From positions 1-64,000 of the forward strand of contig NZ_FBWL01000164.1 in assembly GCF_001517425.1 (NCBI RefSeq): DNA of 64,000 nt, read 5' to 3'. Below the pieces are notes generated by a model. It did no database searches, had not been told where the DNA came from, and was given only the letters and a program-made list of their open reading frames with translations. The stretch comes from Clostridium sp. C105KSO13 (lineage in GTDB: Bacteria; Bacillota; Clostridia; Lachnospirales; Lachnospiraceae). Below, one piece after another: positions 48,139 to 57,789 of this stretch. Position numbers and translations under genes: made by a program. Numbering within the stretch: the first letter of the stretch is position 1; each line of letters starts with the position of its first letter.

Positions 48139-49494
48139 TTATTTTATTTTATAATCTGGAAGCTTCATTTTCAGTTCTTCCTTCAATTGCTTCATTGCAT
48201 CTTCTGCTGTCATACTACTGTCATTGTTTATTGCTGTGGTTATCAGATTCAGTGTCTCATGAATCACATTATCATCCGGATTCATTTGTCTTGTTTTAAT
48301 ATCAGGCATAATTTTTTCAAAGTAATACTTTCCAAGATCCTGATCCCCGAACCATGCACTTTTTGAACTTTGCAGATCCGGATTTTCTTCATAAGGCTTC
48401 TTTGCAGATGTTAAAAGATTTATTTTGTTAAGTGCTTCGGCCCCTTCAGTAGATAAAGTCGCAAATTTAATAAATTCCCATGCCAGCCTTTTATCTTTAC
48501 AAGTTTTGGTAATTCCCATGGAAGTACCGCCCCAGCTAATATTACCTTCCGGCGCGCTCATCAGCCCCCAGTGATCAGCATTTTCTCCGCTTGGATCATT
48601 AGGCTCGATGTTAAATGGTACTGACCATGTTGCGCATCCGTTAAATATATGTTTTCCTTCTCCAAAAGACGCATACCAAGCCGTACTCCACGCTTCCAGT
48701 TTATCTGTAATATGATTGTCACGGAACTTACAAGCCAATTCTATAGATTTTTGCAGTGAATCTGTTACGTTAATAGTGTCACCTTCAATCCACGACTTTG
48801 CGCCCTGCTCACGGATAAACTGCTGCGCATCTGCTATACCCGGCCACATATAAACGGTTCCGCCACTTTTTTCATATACATCTTTACCCACCTGGACAAA
48901 TGTCTCCCAGTCAGGCAGCAATTTTTCCAGTTCCTGTGGATCGTCTGTACCTAAATACTCCAGTGCCAAATCTTTTCTATATGCCATACCTGCAGGTGTC
49001 AAACACTGTTCAATACCGCATACTGCACCTTTGGAATTGACCATTCTTTCATGTACTACATCATATACTTCATCAATGTTAAAATTATACGGAGCCGCAG
49101 ATAAATCTTCCCACATATCAAGTTCAAAGACTTTTGCTCTTGAGTCAATGATAGCCCAGGCAACATCCGGCAGATCTGTACCGGTTGCTAATGCAGTCTG
49201 ATACTTCTGTAGAGAATCACCATTTGCCATAGGTGTATATTCGAACTTTACATTAGGATACTTTTCATTAAATGCTTTCGTCACAGCATTAAAATACGGA
49301 TCGTCCCACCCCCACATTGAAATAGTTCCCTCATAGTCTTCTGGCAGAGGCTGGCTGTAATCTTCCGTAGTCTCTTCGTTTTCTTTTTCTTCAGATTCTT
49401 CATTCTTACTGGAGCTCTGGCACCCCACTAGGCTGACGGAAATCATAGCAAGCGAAAGTGTTAATGCAACTATTGTGTTTAACCGCTTTTTCAT
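48139..49494 (-). CDS. Sugar-binding lipoprotein of ABC transporter, module A
   Basis: 451 residues from the ATG at 49494 (MKKRLNTIVALTLSLAMISV), eight bases after AAGGGAG. A lipoprotein signal peptide ends in LVGC, so the mature protein is anchored at Cys25. An acidic linker (NEESEEKENEETTEDYSQ) and a type 1 solute-binding fold follow (ISMWGWDDPYFNAVTKAFNE, KYPNVKFEYTPMANGD). It gives specificity to the two permeases downstream. No ligand can be assigned; the GH35 enzyme of the operon suggests a galactoside. Confidence 0.92.
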   Translation of the reverse strand: MKKRLNTIVALTLSLAMISVSLVGCQSSSKNEESEEKENEETTEDYSQPLPEDYEGTISMWGWDDPYFNAVTKAFNEKYPNVKFEYTPMANGDSLQKYQTALATGTDLPDVAWAIIDSRAKVFELDMWEDLSAAPYNFNIDEVYDVVHERMVNSKGAVCGIEQCLTPAGMAYRKDLALEYLGTDDPQELEKLLPDWETFVQVGKDVYEKSGGTVYMWPGIADAQQFIREQGAKSWIEGDTINVTDSLQKSIELACKFRDNHITDKLEAWSTAWYASFGEGKHIFNGCATWSVPFNIEPNDPSGENADHWGLMSAPEGNISWGGTSMGITKTCKDKRLAWEFIKFATLSTEGAEALNKINLLTSAKKPYEENPDLQSSKSAWFGDQDLGKYYFEKIMPDIKTRQMNPDDNVIHETLNLITTAINNDSSMTAEDAMKQLKEELKMKLPDYKIK

Positions 49495-49532
49495 ATCTTG
49501 TTTCTCCCTTCCTTTGATATAAGTATAGGTTA

Positions 49533-51359
49533 TCATTGGTATCCTGCAGGGTCGATGGGACAATCCGTAGATTTTGTTTTCATTTTATATTTTCGATAAA
49601 ATTTTACCGGTAAATGGATTTCTATCAATGTACCTGAGGGTTCTCTTCTTCTGATCCGCATACCATAAGGCTCACCATATAAATACTGAATACGCTCTCT
49701 TATATTGCGAATGCCAAGGTGCCTTCTCTGGCTGTTTTCCTGTATCATATCGTTTCCACGCTCAAAACATTTTACCTGCATTTCTGTAACTCCAATCCCG
49801 TCATCCAGAACAGATATACAGATAAAATCTCCGTTTTTCTCTATACAGACTTCAATTATCCCTTTACACTCAGAAGGTATGATCCCATGCAAAAGTGCAT
49901 TTTCTACGAGTGGCTGTATGACCGTTTTTGGCACCAGACAGTCTTTAAGTTCTTCCTGACAATGAATATTTACAGAAAACTTGTCTGGGTAACGATACTT
50001 TTGTATATTCAGATAACATGTTGTCAGTTCCAACTCTTTTTCAATTGTAGTTTCAAAATTTTCTTCCCCTAAATTTATGGTTTCCTGCAGTGTATAGATC
50101 AAGGATCTAATAATTTCTACAATGTCATTCTCCTTCTTTGCCGCACCTAGATACATGACAGTATTCAGCACATTATATAAATAATGGGGATTGATCTGTG
50201 AAAGCATAATATCAAATTCCATACTCTTTTTTTGCTTTTCATATTCTTTTTTGCAGGAAATACCTCTGCGTATTTCCTCCAGCATACCACTGCAACATTC
50301 ATATAATGTCTGTATCTCGTCATTAGTGCGAATCATATCTCCCATATCGGTCATACATAACGTCTGATAGTCCATGTTTTCCATTTGTTTTGACAGCCTT
50401 GTGATGGGCCGGATAATGTTTGTCATAAGCCGGGATGTAATTACTAAAATAAGTGTTGTTGAAATTGCATAGGAGAGTATAAAAAAGGCCAGCACAAATC
50501 TGCTTCTCTCCCATAGATTCTGCTTTGTCACTATCGTACTTATCTCCCATCCCGTTTCGGGAATATCTTCACAGATTAGATAACCATGTTTCGTTTTGTA
50601 TGTACCTGCATCCAGTCCTTTTATAACTTCTTTAAATATATCCTTTTCTTGATCAGTTTCCTGTTTTTTATATATGATTTTATTATTATTTCCCGACAAA
50701 CAGATATTTTCCGAATCCTGAGCATAGCTTTCAATCTGATCTACAAAATACTTTAAATAAATTTCAAGATAAAGAGTTCCCTGTTTTCTTCCAAAAGAAT
50801 TTACATCCATCATATCCGCACGAAAACATATCACATACCCAGGCTTTATTGAATCTTGCCCCAAATATGGATCAGAATATACCCATCTGGGGTGACTGTG
50901 ATACGCCTGCATTTCTGCAGCTGAATACTTTTTTTCTAAATGACGGGAGGACTGAGGTGCTACCCCTCCATAAAAAGTGCCGTCTTCAATCCGAATATAG
51001 GAACTCCATATATATGTCCGCAGACTGTTATAAAAAACCAGACGCTTTGCCATGTCATCTTCAAAAACTACTCCATCATACGTAGATTCATAATCCATTG
51101 AATGCAGTGAACTCTGAATATCATCATCAACAATGATACTTTTGGAAAAATTTTGAATATCCTCTGTCAAAAATTCAATTTGATTAGAAATCTGTCGCAG
51201 ATTTGCCCGTTCATCAGAAATAACTTGTGTCTGGACTACCTTTGAAAAATACAGATAACTAACAGCGGTACTGATAATCATAGATACAAGCAATACAAAT
51301 GCTATGCTGATTAGCAGCCTTTTTTTCAGCCTTTTTCTTTTCACCTTTTTTCGTTCCAT
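49533..51359 (-). CDS. YesM-type sensor histidine kinase, module A
   Basis: 608 residues. TM1 at about 14-38, an extracytoplasmic sensor to about residue 286, TM2 at about 287-309, a HAMP segment, then the His_kinase domain with phospho-His392 in QINPHYLYNVLNTV and an HATPase_c domain (VENALLHGI, VLDDGIGV). It shares 19 bases with the response regulator upstream, and its stop is 38 bases before the binding-protein start, tying the sensor to this transporter. The basic N-terminus is typical of YesM. Confidence 0.93.
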   Translation of the reverse strand: MERKKVKRKRLKKRLLISIAFVLLVSMIISTAVSYLYFSKVVQTQVISDERANLRQISNQIEFLTEDIQNFSKSIIVDDDIQSSLHSMDYESTYDGVVFEDDMAKRLVFYNSLRTYIWSSYIRIEDGTFYGGVAPQSSRHLEKKYSAAEMQAYHSHPRWVYSDPYLGQDSIKPGYVICFRADMMDVNSFGRKQGTLYLEIYLKYFVDQIESYAQDSENICLSGNNNKIIYKKQETDQEKDIFKEVIKGLDAGTYKTKHGYLICEDIPETGWEISTIVTKQNLWERSRFVLAFFILSYAISTTLILVITSRLMTNIIRPITRLSKQMENMDYQTLCMTDMGDMIRTNDEIQTLYECCSGMLEEIRRGISCKKEYEKQKKSMEFDIMLSQINPHYLYNVLNTVMYLGAAKKENDIVEIIRSLIYTLQETINLGEENFETTIEKELELTTCYLNIQKYRYPDKFSVNIHCQEELKDCLVPKTVIQPLVENALLHGIIPSECKGIIEVCIEKNGDFICISVLDDGIGVTEMQVKCFERGNDMIQENSQRRHLGIRNIRERIQYLYGEPYGMRIRRREPSGTLIEIHLPVKFYRKYKMKTKSTDCPIDPAGYQ

Positions 51360-52867
51360 CTTTTATACTCCTGAGGTTTCATTCCAACATTTCTCATGAA
51401 GACCTGGCTAAAATACTGGCTTGTTTTATATCCCACAGCCTCTGTTACTTCTGAGATATTATACTTTCCGCTTTCCAGCAGTCTTTTTGCCTCATCAATT
51501 CTGCAATTGGTCAGATATTTGAGAAAAGTAACACCCACTTCTTTTTTGAACACCTGCCCAAGATAAACACCATTCATCTGAAATACGCCACCCATCATTT
51601 CCAGATTCATTTCCTTTTTGTAATTTTTTCGGATAAAGCGCATCATCTCCAATACAATATTAGAATACTTTTTAGATGTATTCTCATGAATCTTTGTGTG
51701 CACGTCTATATAGCAATCAATATAATAACTTTGTATCTCCTGTACTTTAAAAATGTTGTCCCTATAAATTTTCCGATGAATACCTTCCCTTTTTTCAATG
51801 CCAGTTATAGTCCTTTCCAGTAATTGAATCAATTCCTTACAAGATTCTAACTTGTCCTCAGGACCGCTGACCATTTCAAACAGATAGCGTATCATATGTT
51901 CACACTCTTGGTTTTCTTTATATACAGTCCTTTCTAGTTCAGAAATCTCTTCTGTAAACACTACCATTTCTTCTGTTGTAATCTCGTTTAGTCTGTACAA
52001 TGAATAAACCTTATCCCGTTTCCAAAACATGCTTTTTCTAATTTGCCTGGACATTTTTCGAAATACAGTACTGATTTCATCCAGCTTGATCTCGTGGCTG
52101 TAAAGAATATTTATCCCACTGCCTGCATTTTTTTTCAATGTATCGCAAATCCGCTTACTTTTTTCTTCGATCAATGTATTTACTTTATACTTGCTTACCT
52201 CATTTTCAATTCTGTACAAAACTATCCAGTTATTTGAAGTTATCTTAACATCTGCAACATAAAAAATAGTTTGATCTAAAGTATCCTCAATAACCCTATG
52301 CACCGGCTCCATTTCATCCACATTTAACGGCAACTCCCTAAATGCACCTTTCTCAAAGGAATAATTACGGTGAAGCATAATCAGAAAGACTCGATTACTG
52401 AGATTGGATCGATCCAGCGTATCTATATCCGCATTATAAATTAGTTGATTCATGAAGTATTTCTGATAAATTTTCTCCTTTTTGTCATTTTTAATCAGGA
52501 GTCCCTTCACTTTTTTTAATTCCTGCACAAGCACAGTTTCATCCAGTTCATGCTTTACTAGATAGCTGTCCACGCCATATTGTATGCCCTGTTTCGCGTA
52601 ATCGAAATCCTTATAAGCAGATAAGAGTATGACAATAATATTAGGGTTGGTTTTCTTTAACCGCATCGCCAATTCCAGACCATCCATTCCAATCATTTTT
52701 ATGTCAGATATAACAACCTGAGGGCGGTGCACTTCATATAATTCCAGCGCTTTTTTGCCGCTGGATGCACAACCCACAATACAAAAACCATGCTCTTCCC
52801 AGTTATACATATGCTGGATATACTCCATCGCCAGTACCTCGTCATCCACTAACAATATTTTTATCAT
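51341..52867 (-). CDS. YesN-type response regulator with AraC DNA-binding domain, module A
   Basis: 508 residues. Receiver domain with D9, D55 (VVISDIKM) and a C-terminal AraC-type double helix-turn-helix from about 400 (LGQVFKKEVGVTFLKYLTNC, then EVTEAVGYKTSQYFSQVF). A middle region with no recognised motif lies between. The ATG has AAGGAGGG upstream. Expected to activate the module A transporter and GH35 genes. Confidence 0.93.
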   Translation of the reverse strand: MIKILLVDDEVLAMEYIQHMYNWEEHGFCIVGCASSGKKALELYEVHRPQVVISDIKMIGMDGLELAMRLKKTNPNIIVILLSAYKDFDYAKQGIQYGVDSYLVKHELDETVLVQELKKVKGLLIKNDKKEKIYQKYFMNQLIYNADIDTLDRSNLSNRVFLIMLHRNYSFEKGAFRELPLNVDEMEPVHRVIEDTLDQTIFYVADVKITSNNWIVLYRIENEVSKYKVNTLIEEKSKRICDTLKKNAGSGINILYSHEIKLDEISTVFRKMSRQIRKSMFWKRDKVYSLYRLNEITTEEMVVFTEEISELERTVYKENQECEHMIRYLFEMVSGPEDKLESCKELIQLLERTITGIEKREGIHRKIYRDNIFKVQEIQSYYIDCYIDVHTKIHENTSKKYSNIVLEMMRFIRKNYKKEMNLEMMGGVFQMNGVYLGQVFKKEVGVTFLKYLTNCRIDEAKRLLESGKYNISEVTEAVGYKTSQYFSQVFMRNVGMKPQEYKRWNEKR

Positions 52868-52979
52868 GACATTCCCTCCTTAACATTCTATATCTATAAA
52901 ATAACACATTAAGCATTAAGCTTTCCCTGAAAATTCTATAGTTTTTGTTCACATTCCATAGATATCCCTATAAAGGAAA

Positions 52980-53022
52980 AAGCCTGTTCAGCATACCTAT
53001 ACTCAGGCCTTTGAACAAGCTT
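52980..53022 (-). terminator. Terminator separating module B from module A
   Basis: AAGCTTGTTCA (53022 downward) pairs with TGAACAGGCTT (to 52980), with an inner GCCTGAGTATAGGT loop, followed by TTTCCTTTATA. It lies between the serine hydrolase stop and the module A regulator. The remaining 187-base gap holds AT-rich sequence and the probable module A promoter. Confidence 0.65.
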
Positions 53023-53054
53023 TTACCATATATATAATTGTATTACTACGTCCG

Positions 53055-54227
53055 TCAAAGCAGAGCTTCTATTATCTGTACATTTAAATCCCAGTCTGCA
53101 TATGCTGACACCTGAATAAAAAACACAATAGATTTCTTCTGCTCCATATTCACAGCCATATACGGACCACACCATCCATCCCAGCCAAAGGAATTTTCAC
53201 TTCCGGGAACCAATGCTTCCTCTTTATCCAGATAAACACGCATCAAATTGCCATATCCATAGCCCTTCATATGCTGAAAGTAAATGCTCTCTGTCTGCTT
53301 CGCCGTCAGCTGATTCCGGGTAAATTGTTTAACAGTGTCCGGAGATAAAATCCTTGTATGATCAAACACGCCTCCATTGGCGAGCATTTGTGCAAACCCC
53401 ATATAATCCTGATAAGTGGATACCAGACCTGCACCTGCTGATTCAAATGCAGGTTTTGATAAAAAGCCGCCCAGGCCAAGATGATATTCACTATCACATA
53501 TCAGTGCACTGTTATCACCTGAATCACTCGGTATTCTTTTGTATAAAGGGGCAAAACGATTCTGTTTTTCTTTGGGTACATAAAATCCGGTATCACTCAT
53601 CCCAAGGGGCATAAAAATTTCCTTCTGATAGAAATCTCCCAGACTACTGCCGGATACCACTTCAATAACAGCTCCAAGAACATCCGCACAAAGCCCGTAT
53701 CTCCACTGCTCACCCGGATCAAAAGAAAGAGGGACTTCTGCTAGATTTTTTACCACTTCGCGTGTTCTCATCATTTCCCCGGCTTCTATTGCCCTATGTA
53801 TCTGCGCAAATATTTTCTCGGTTTCCTGCCCTATAGTATCTTCATCGTTATACGCAAGTCCGGCAGTCATATTCAGTAAATGATGAATCTGAACAGACTC
53901 CTTCGCAGGAACAATATGTCCAGCCTTCAGACAATTCATTTTTTTATACTCAGGAAGATATTTACCGACGGGATCCTCCAAATCAAGATCACCACGTTCG
54001 ATCAGTATCCATGCCGCCACCGCACATACCGGTTTGCTCATGGAAAACAGACGAAAAATTGTGTTTCTTCTCAGTTCCATTCCCGTACTGATATTTGCTT
54101 TTCCATAGGAAAAATAATCTGTCTCCTTTCCATCCACGCATGCACCTCCAAGTACCCCCGGTATATGGCCTTTTCTGATTTCCTCTGTAATTCGTTTATC
54201 TAAGTCCTGTTTTACCCTTTCTTCCAC
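53055..54227 (-). CDS. Beta-lactamase-fold serine hydrolase (class C/family VIII esterase type)
   Basis: 390 residues from a GTG at 54227 that follows the GH1 stop (TAAG-GTG) with GGAAGAGG upstream; a longer ATG reading from 54284 overlaps the GH1 gene and is less likely. The SxxK motif is SMSK, catalytic Ser and Lys near residue 62-65, with tyrosine motif YGLC near 155 in place of YxN, and GWDGWCG near the C-terminus. No signal peptide, so it is probably cytoplasmic, more like an esterase or deacylase than a penicillin target. Coupling to a glycosidase operon suggests removal of acyl groups from sugars. Confidence 0.75.
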   Translation of the reverse strand: MEERVKQDLDKRITEEIRKGHIPGVLGGACVDGKETDYFSYGKANISTGMELRRNTIFRLFSMSKPVCAVAAWILIERGDLDLEDPVGKYLPEYKKMNCLKAGHIVPAKESVQIHHLLNMTAGLAYNDEDTIGQETEKIFAQIHRAIEAGEMMRTREVVKNLAEVPLSFDPGEQWRYGLCADVLGAVIEVVSGSSLGDFYQKEIFMPLGMSDTGFYVPKEKQNRFAPLYKRIPSDSGDNSALICDSEYHLGLGGFLSKPAFESAGAGLVSTYQDYMGFAQMLANGGVFDHTRILSPDTVKQFTRNQLTAKQTESIYFQHMKGYGYGNLMRVYLDKEEALVPGSENSFGWDGWCGPYMAVNMEQKKSIVFFIQVSAYADWDLNVQIIEALL

Positions 54228-54228
54228 C

Positions 54229-55584
54229 TTAGTTTCCTCTTCCATCGATTCCATTGTTTTGAATGACATTACGATACCACTCAAAACTCTTTTTCTTTGT
54301 CCGCTTTAATGTTTTCCGATTAACATATACCAGTCCAAATTGGTTAGCATATCCTGTATTCCATTCAAAATTGTCCATCAGGGACCATACAAAATACCCC
54401 CTTAAAGGCACACTATCCTGCACCGCTCTCCAGCATTGATTCAGGTGGCGGTATATGTAATCAATCCTATACTCATCGAAAATTTCCCCATTTACATCTG
54501 GAATATCCTGAAAACTGGCACCGTTTTCCGAGATATAGATTTTAGCCGGTGAATAATCCTGATTGATTCTCATTAATAACGCATAAATCCCCACAGGAGT
54601 AATAGGCATATTGTAGTACGTTACCGGATATCCACCAGATAATCCAGTCTTTAATTCAATAGGCCAGATGGATGAATCGTTTACTGTATAGTCAATATTA
54701 TAATAATTAATACCAAGGAAATCTACAGGTTCACCAATTTTCACCATATCTCCCTTTTGAATATCCGGCATTATAACGCCTTTCTTTGTATACCACGCTA
54801 ACATGTCCTTGGGATATTTCCCATTAAACACCGGCTCTAAAAACCAGCGGTTCATATACCCATCACAGCGGATTGCTGCTTCTGCATCTTCAGCTTTTTC
54901 CGTTAGAGGTGCTTTAGGGCTTAAATTCAGGGTAATTCCGATTTCTCCCTCCAGTTTCATTTCGCGGAACAAACGAACCACCATGCCGTGTCCCAAAAGG
55001 AGAGTGTGAGCTACACTAAGTGCTGTTGAAAAATCACGTATTCCAGGAGCCATGTCCCCGGTATAATTTCCTACAAAAGACACCACCCAGGGTTCATTTA
55101 AGGTAGTCCAATGTATTACCTTTCCTTTAAATCGCTGAAACATAACTTCTGCAAAATCCCGGAAATATTCTGCTGTCTTTCTGTTCGCCCATCCGCCTTC
55201 ATCCTGAAGTTTCTGGGGCAGATCCCAGTGATACAGGGTAACATAAGGTTCCACCCCTTGTTTCAGAAGTTCATCAATCAGTATTTCATAATACCGCATT
55301 CCGGCCTCATTTATCTCACCATAACCATCAGGCATTACGCGGGACCATGATATGGAAAACCGATACCCACCAGCCCCAAGATCTGAAGATAACTGTGCAT
55401 CCTCTTTAGGACGGTGATAACTGTCACATGCCTCATCGCCAGTATCCCCATTTTTAATATTTCCTGGAATATGAGTGAACCGGTCCCAAATGCTTTCGCC
55501 TTTTTTGTCTTCCCTGCATCCGCCTTCAATCTGATAGGCAGCAGTGGAAGTTCCCCATACAAATCCTTCTGAAAATTTCTTCAT
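54229..55584 (-). CDS. Glycoside hydrolase family 1 beta-glucosidase/beta-galactosidase
   Basis: 451 residues, full length. N-terminal FVWGTSTAAYQIEG, acid/base Glu164 in TLNEP (TTLNEPW), nucleophile Glu353 in ISENGA, and substrate-site motifs GINYY and WSLMDNFEWNTGY. There is no clear 6-phospho marker; the enzyme looks like the non-phospho beta-glycosidase class, consistent with ABC rather than PTS uptake. Encoded 14 bases after GH112. Confidence 0.92.
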   Translation of the reverse strand: MKKFSEGFVWGTSTAAYQIEGGCREDKKGESIWDRFTHIPGNIKNGDTGDEACDSYHRPKEDAQLSSDLGAGGYRFSISWSRVMPDGYGEINEAGMRYYEILIDELLKQGVEPYVTLYHWDLPQKLQDEGGWANRKTAEYFRDFAEVMFQRFKGKVIHWTTLNEPWVVSFVGNYTGDMAPGIRDFSTALSVAHTLLLGHGMVVRLFREMKLEGEIGITLNLSPKAPLTEKAEDAEAAIRCDGYMNRWFLEPVFNGKYPKDMLAWYTKKGVIMPDIQKGDMVKIGEPVDFLGINYYNIDYTVNDSSIWPIELKTGLSGGYPVTYYNMPITPVGIYALLMRINQDYSPAKIYISENGASFQDIPDVNGEIFDEYRIDYIYRHLNQCWRAVQDSVPLRGYFVWSLMDNFEWNTGYANQFGLVYVNRKTLKRTKKKSFEWYRNVIQNNGIDGRGN

Positions 55585-55598
55585 GATACAACTCTCCT

Positions 55599-57749
55599 TT
55601 ACAAATCTACTGATACCTGTCCATATGCTTCTATGCTAAATGATGCCGGACCATTATCCGTTTCTACAACCGTATGCTGTTCACTGTCACTGTTATTTAT
55701 AACGACAAGTTTCTTGGCTGCAGGATAATAAGCGCATTCAGTATTCGCATTATCGGTGATGTATTTCCTGTCTTCATTTTTTGTACCAAACAAAATCAAA
55801 TTTAACAGCAGTCTGGTATTTTCCAATGAGTATGAAAATCCACTTAAATAAATTCCGCGTCCTGTCCCGAAATCATTCACTGCCAGTTTTGGAGAACCCT
55901 CTTCTTCCAAAATTACTTTTGCCCTCCCGTCTGTCAGCGAAACATCTGCATGTTTAGGGATTGTACAGCCTTTGGGCAGTAAATTCTGTATTTCTGTTTT
56001 TGTAAACTCCCATTTACCATGGCATACTCTTGAAGGAATGTTTTCATCCACTCCAAGAACCTCTGCCATCCGGAAATATTTATCAAACCCTTCCACTGCT
56101 GAAGGTTCCTCAATACCAATAAAAGCACCGCCTTCAAAAACCCACTGATTTAATCTGGTAATAACTTCCGCATTTTTCCACGAGTCTCCGCCGCTCCATG
56201 CCGTTCCCGCCTTACCAGCATTAATTATAACATCATATTGATTCAGGCAGCCTTCCTTAATATCTTCAAAATTAATAAAGTCTACATCCAGAGGAAGACC
56301 TGCTAATGCTTCGATAACATGAATCAGATCATGCATATATGTTTCATGAAAATGTCCTGACAGAGTCCATGATCGTAATTTTCCCCATTCATGAAGTACA
56401 GCAACCCTGGGCTTTAAGATATATGGCTTTCCACATTTGTGATACTCCTGCATTCTGCGGAATTCATCTGAAATTTGCTCAATATAGTCCTGAAAATCCG
56501 GATAATCTTCTGTTAAATGAAGGTACCCTCCCAAACCGATTCTCTGAATTGGAGCACGAAGCAGAGCTCGTCTTACACTGTTCCAATATTTTTTTGCATC
56601 TGTGGTAGGGTCTCCGCCTTCCATAAACGTAGGCATTCCACCCAGTCCGACAGGGAACAGGTACGGATGAAGCCTTAATTCATGGATAGGCACATCTGCA
56701 CCGGCACACAAACGTGCTTCATACCCAGAAAATACACATTTAATTAACCCATCAAATCCAAACTGGCTGAATGTTTCTTTATATGGTTCAAGACCTACCC
56801 AGCTGTCGTCATAAAATACATAAGCCTTTTTATTGTAGTGATGTGTAATATCAATCAGCTTCTTTGCAAATCCGATAACGAACTTATTGATAAAATTCAT
56901 CCAATCTCTTTTTTGAGATGTGGGAGGCATATGAGATACATGAAGTTTACCTTGATTAATAAAATCTTCAGCGGTAAGCGCATACCCATATTCCTCCTCA
57001 AATTCTTTCAATGCCAGAGGGCTGACTGTGAAATCATAAGCCCCCCAATCCGAGTAAAGGTTACGGTTACGGTCATTACTTCCCCATAACCACACAAAAT
57101 TATAGAAAAGAGAAGTAAAACGAACTACTGTTGTATGGGGATGCTCTTTGCACCACTTTTCCATCCAGTTCAGCATGAACTGCTGTACCTCAGGATATCT
57201 TGGCTCAATCTGCAGCAAATGCTCTTTATCCCAGTTATTGGTCACATGATTGTACATGGAAATTTCTTCCCATATGCGATACCCCAGAAAACTAACAGTA
57301 TATGTATGGAATGGTACTGTGCTGATGATTGTTACTGTTTTGGTTTCTTCATCATATTCCCACGCGTCTGTAGATAATAAAGTATCTGTAGTACGATCAA
57401 ATACCTGCCAGTAGGCCATTGCTTCATTAGAACTATTCACTTCGAACTGTTCCTCAAAATAATCTTTCATCACTGCGATATTTAGCTTGTCAGCTTCTGC
57501 CATGACCGGTCTGGTCATAAGAAACGTCTGCTGCAGCTTATCCATATTTTTTTTTGCCCATTCATTATGATCTCTAATAATACATATGGTACTATAAATA
57601 CCATACCCGGCATCTAGAATTTCAGGCGATAGCTCTGTTCCATCACTGTCACGAATGACATCTGCCCCCCACTTTTCTGCCATTTTTAATGTCAACTGTT
57701 CGTATCCTGCTTCACCCGGCAGAGTAAAGCCACCTTTTAATTCACTCAT
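55599..57749 (-). CDS. GH112 galactoside phosphorylase (galacto-N-biose/lacto-N-biose or galactosylrhamnose type)
   Basis: 716 residues, the family length. N-terminal motif KWGADVIRDSDGTELSPE at 26-43, the barrel with YDFTVSPLALKEFEEEYGY, VFYDDSWVG at 311-319 whose Asp314/315 corresponds to the catalytic Asp of the family, and a C-terminal glutamine-amidotransferase-like and beta domain. It phosphorolyses beta-1,3 or beta-1,4 galactosides to galactose-1-phosphate. No N-acetylhexosamine kinase is in the window, so it cannot be decided between lacto/galacto-N-biose and galactosyl-rhamnose. Starts with GGAGG five bases upstream. Confidence 0.88.
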   Translation of the reverse strand: MSELKGGFTLPGEAGYEQLTLKMAEKWGADVIRDSDGTELSPEILDAGYGIYSTICIIRDHNEWAKKNMDKLQQTFLMTRPVMAEADKLNIAVMKDYFEEQFEVNSSNEAMAYWQVFDRTTDTLLSTDAWEYDEETKTVTIISTVPFHTYTVSFLGYRIWEEISMYNHVTNNWDKEHLLQIEPRYPEVQQFMLNWMEKWCKEHPHTTVVRFTSLFYNFVWLWGSNDRNRNLYSDWGAYDFTVSPLALKEFEEEYGYALTAEDFINQGKLHVSHMPPTSQKRDWMNFINKFVIGFAKKLIDITHHYNKKAYVFYDDSWVGLEPYKETFSQFGFDGLIKCVFSGYEARLCAGADVPIHELRLHPYLFPVGLGGMPTFMEGGDPTTDAKKYWNSVRRALLRAPIQRIGLGGYLHLTEDYPDFQDYIEQISDEFRRMQEYHKCGKPYILKPRVAVLHEWGKLRSWTLSGHFHETYMHDLIHVIEALAGLPLDVDFINFEDIKEGCLNQYDVIINAGKAGTAWSGGDSWKNAEVITRLNQWVFEGGAFIGIEEPSAVEGFDKYFRMAEVLGVDENIPSRVCHGKWEFTKTEIQNLLPKGCTIPKHADVSLTDGRAKVILEEEGSPKLAVNDFGTGRGIYLSGFSYSLENTRLLLNLILFGTKNEDRKYITDNANTECAYYPAAKKLVVINNSDSEQHTVVETDNGPASFSIEAYGQVSVDL

Positions 57750-57789
57750 CGTTTTCCTCCGCTTGTATTAAACTAATTTATCTTCACAT

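Noticed and set aside
53055..54227. Beta-lactamase conferring antibiotic resistance
   Set aside because: No signal peptide, altered tyrosine motif, and placement in a sugar operon.
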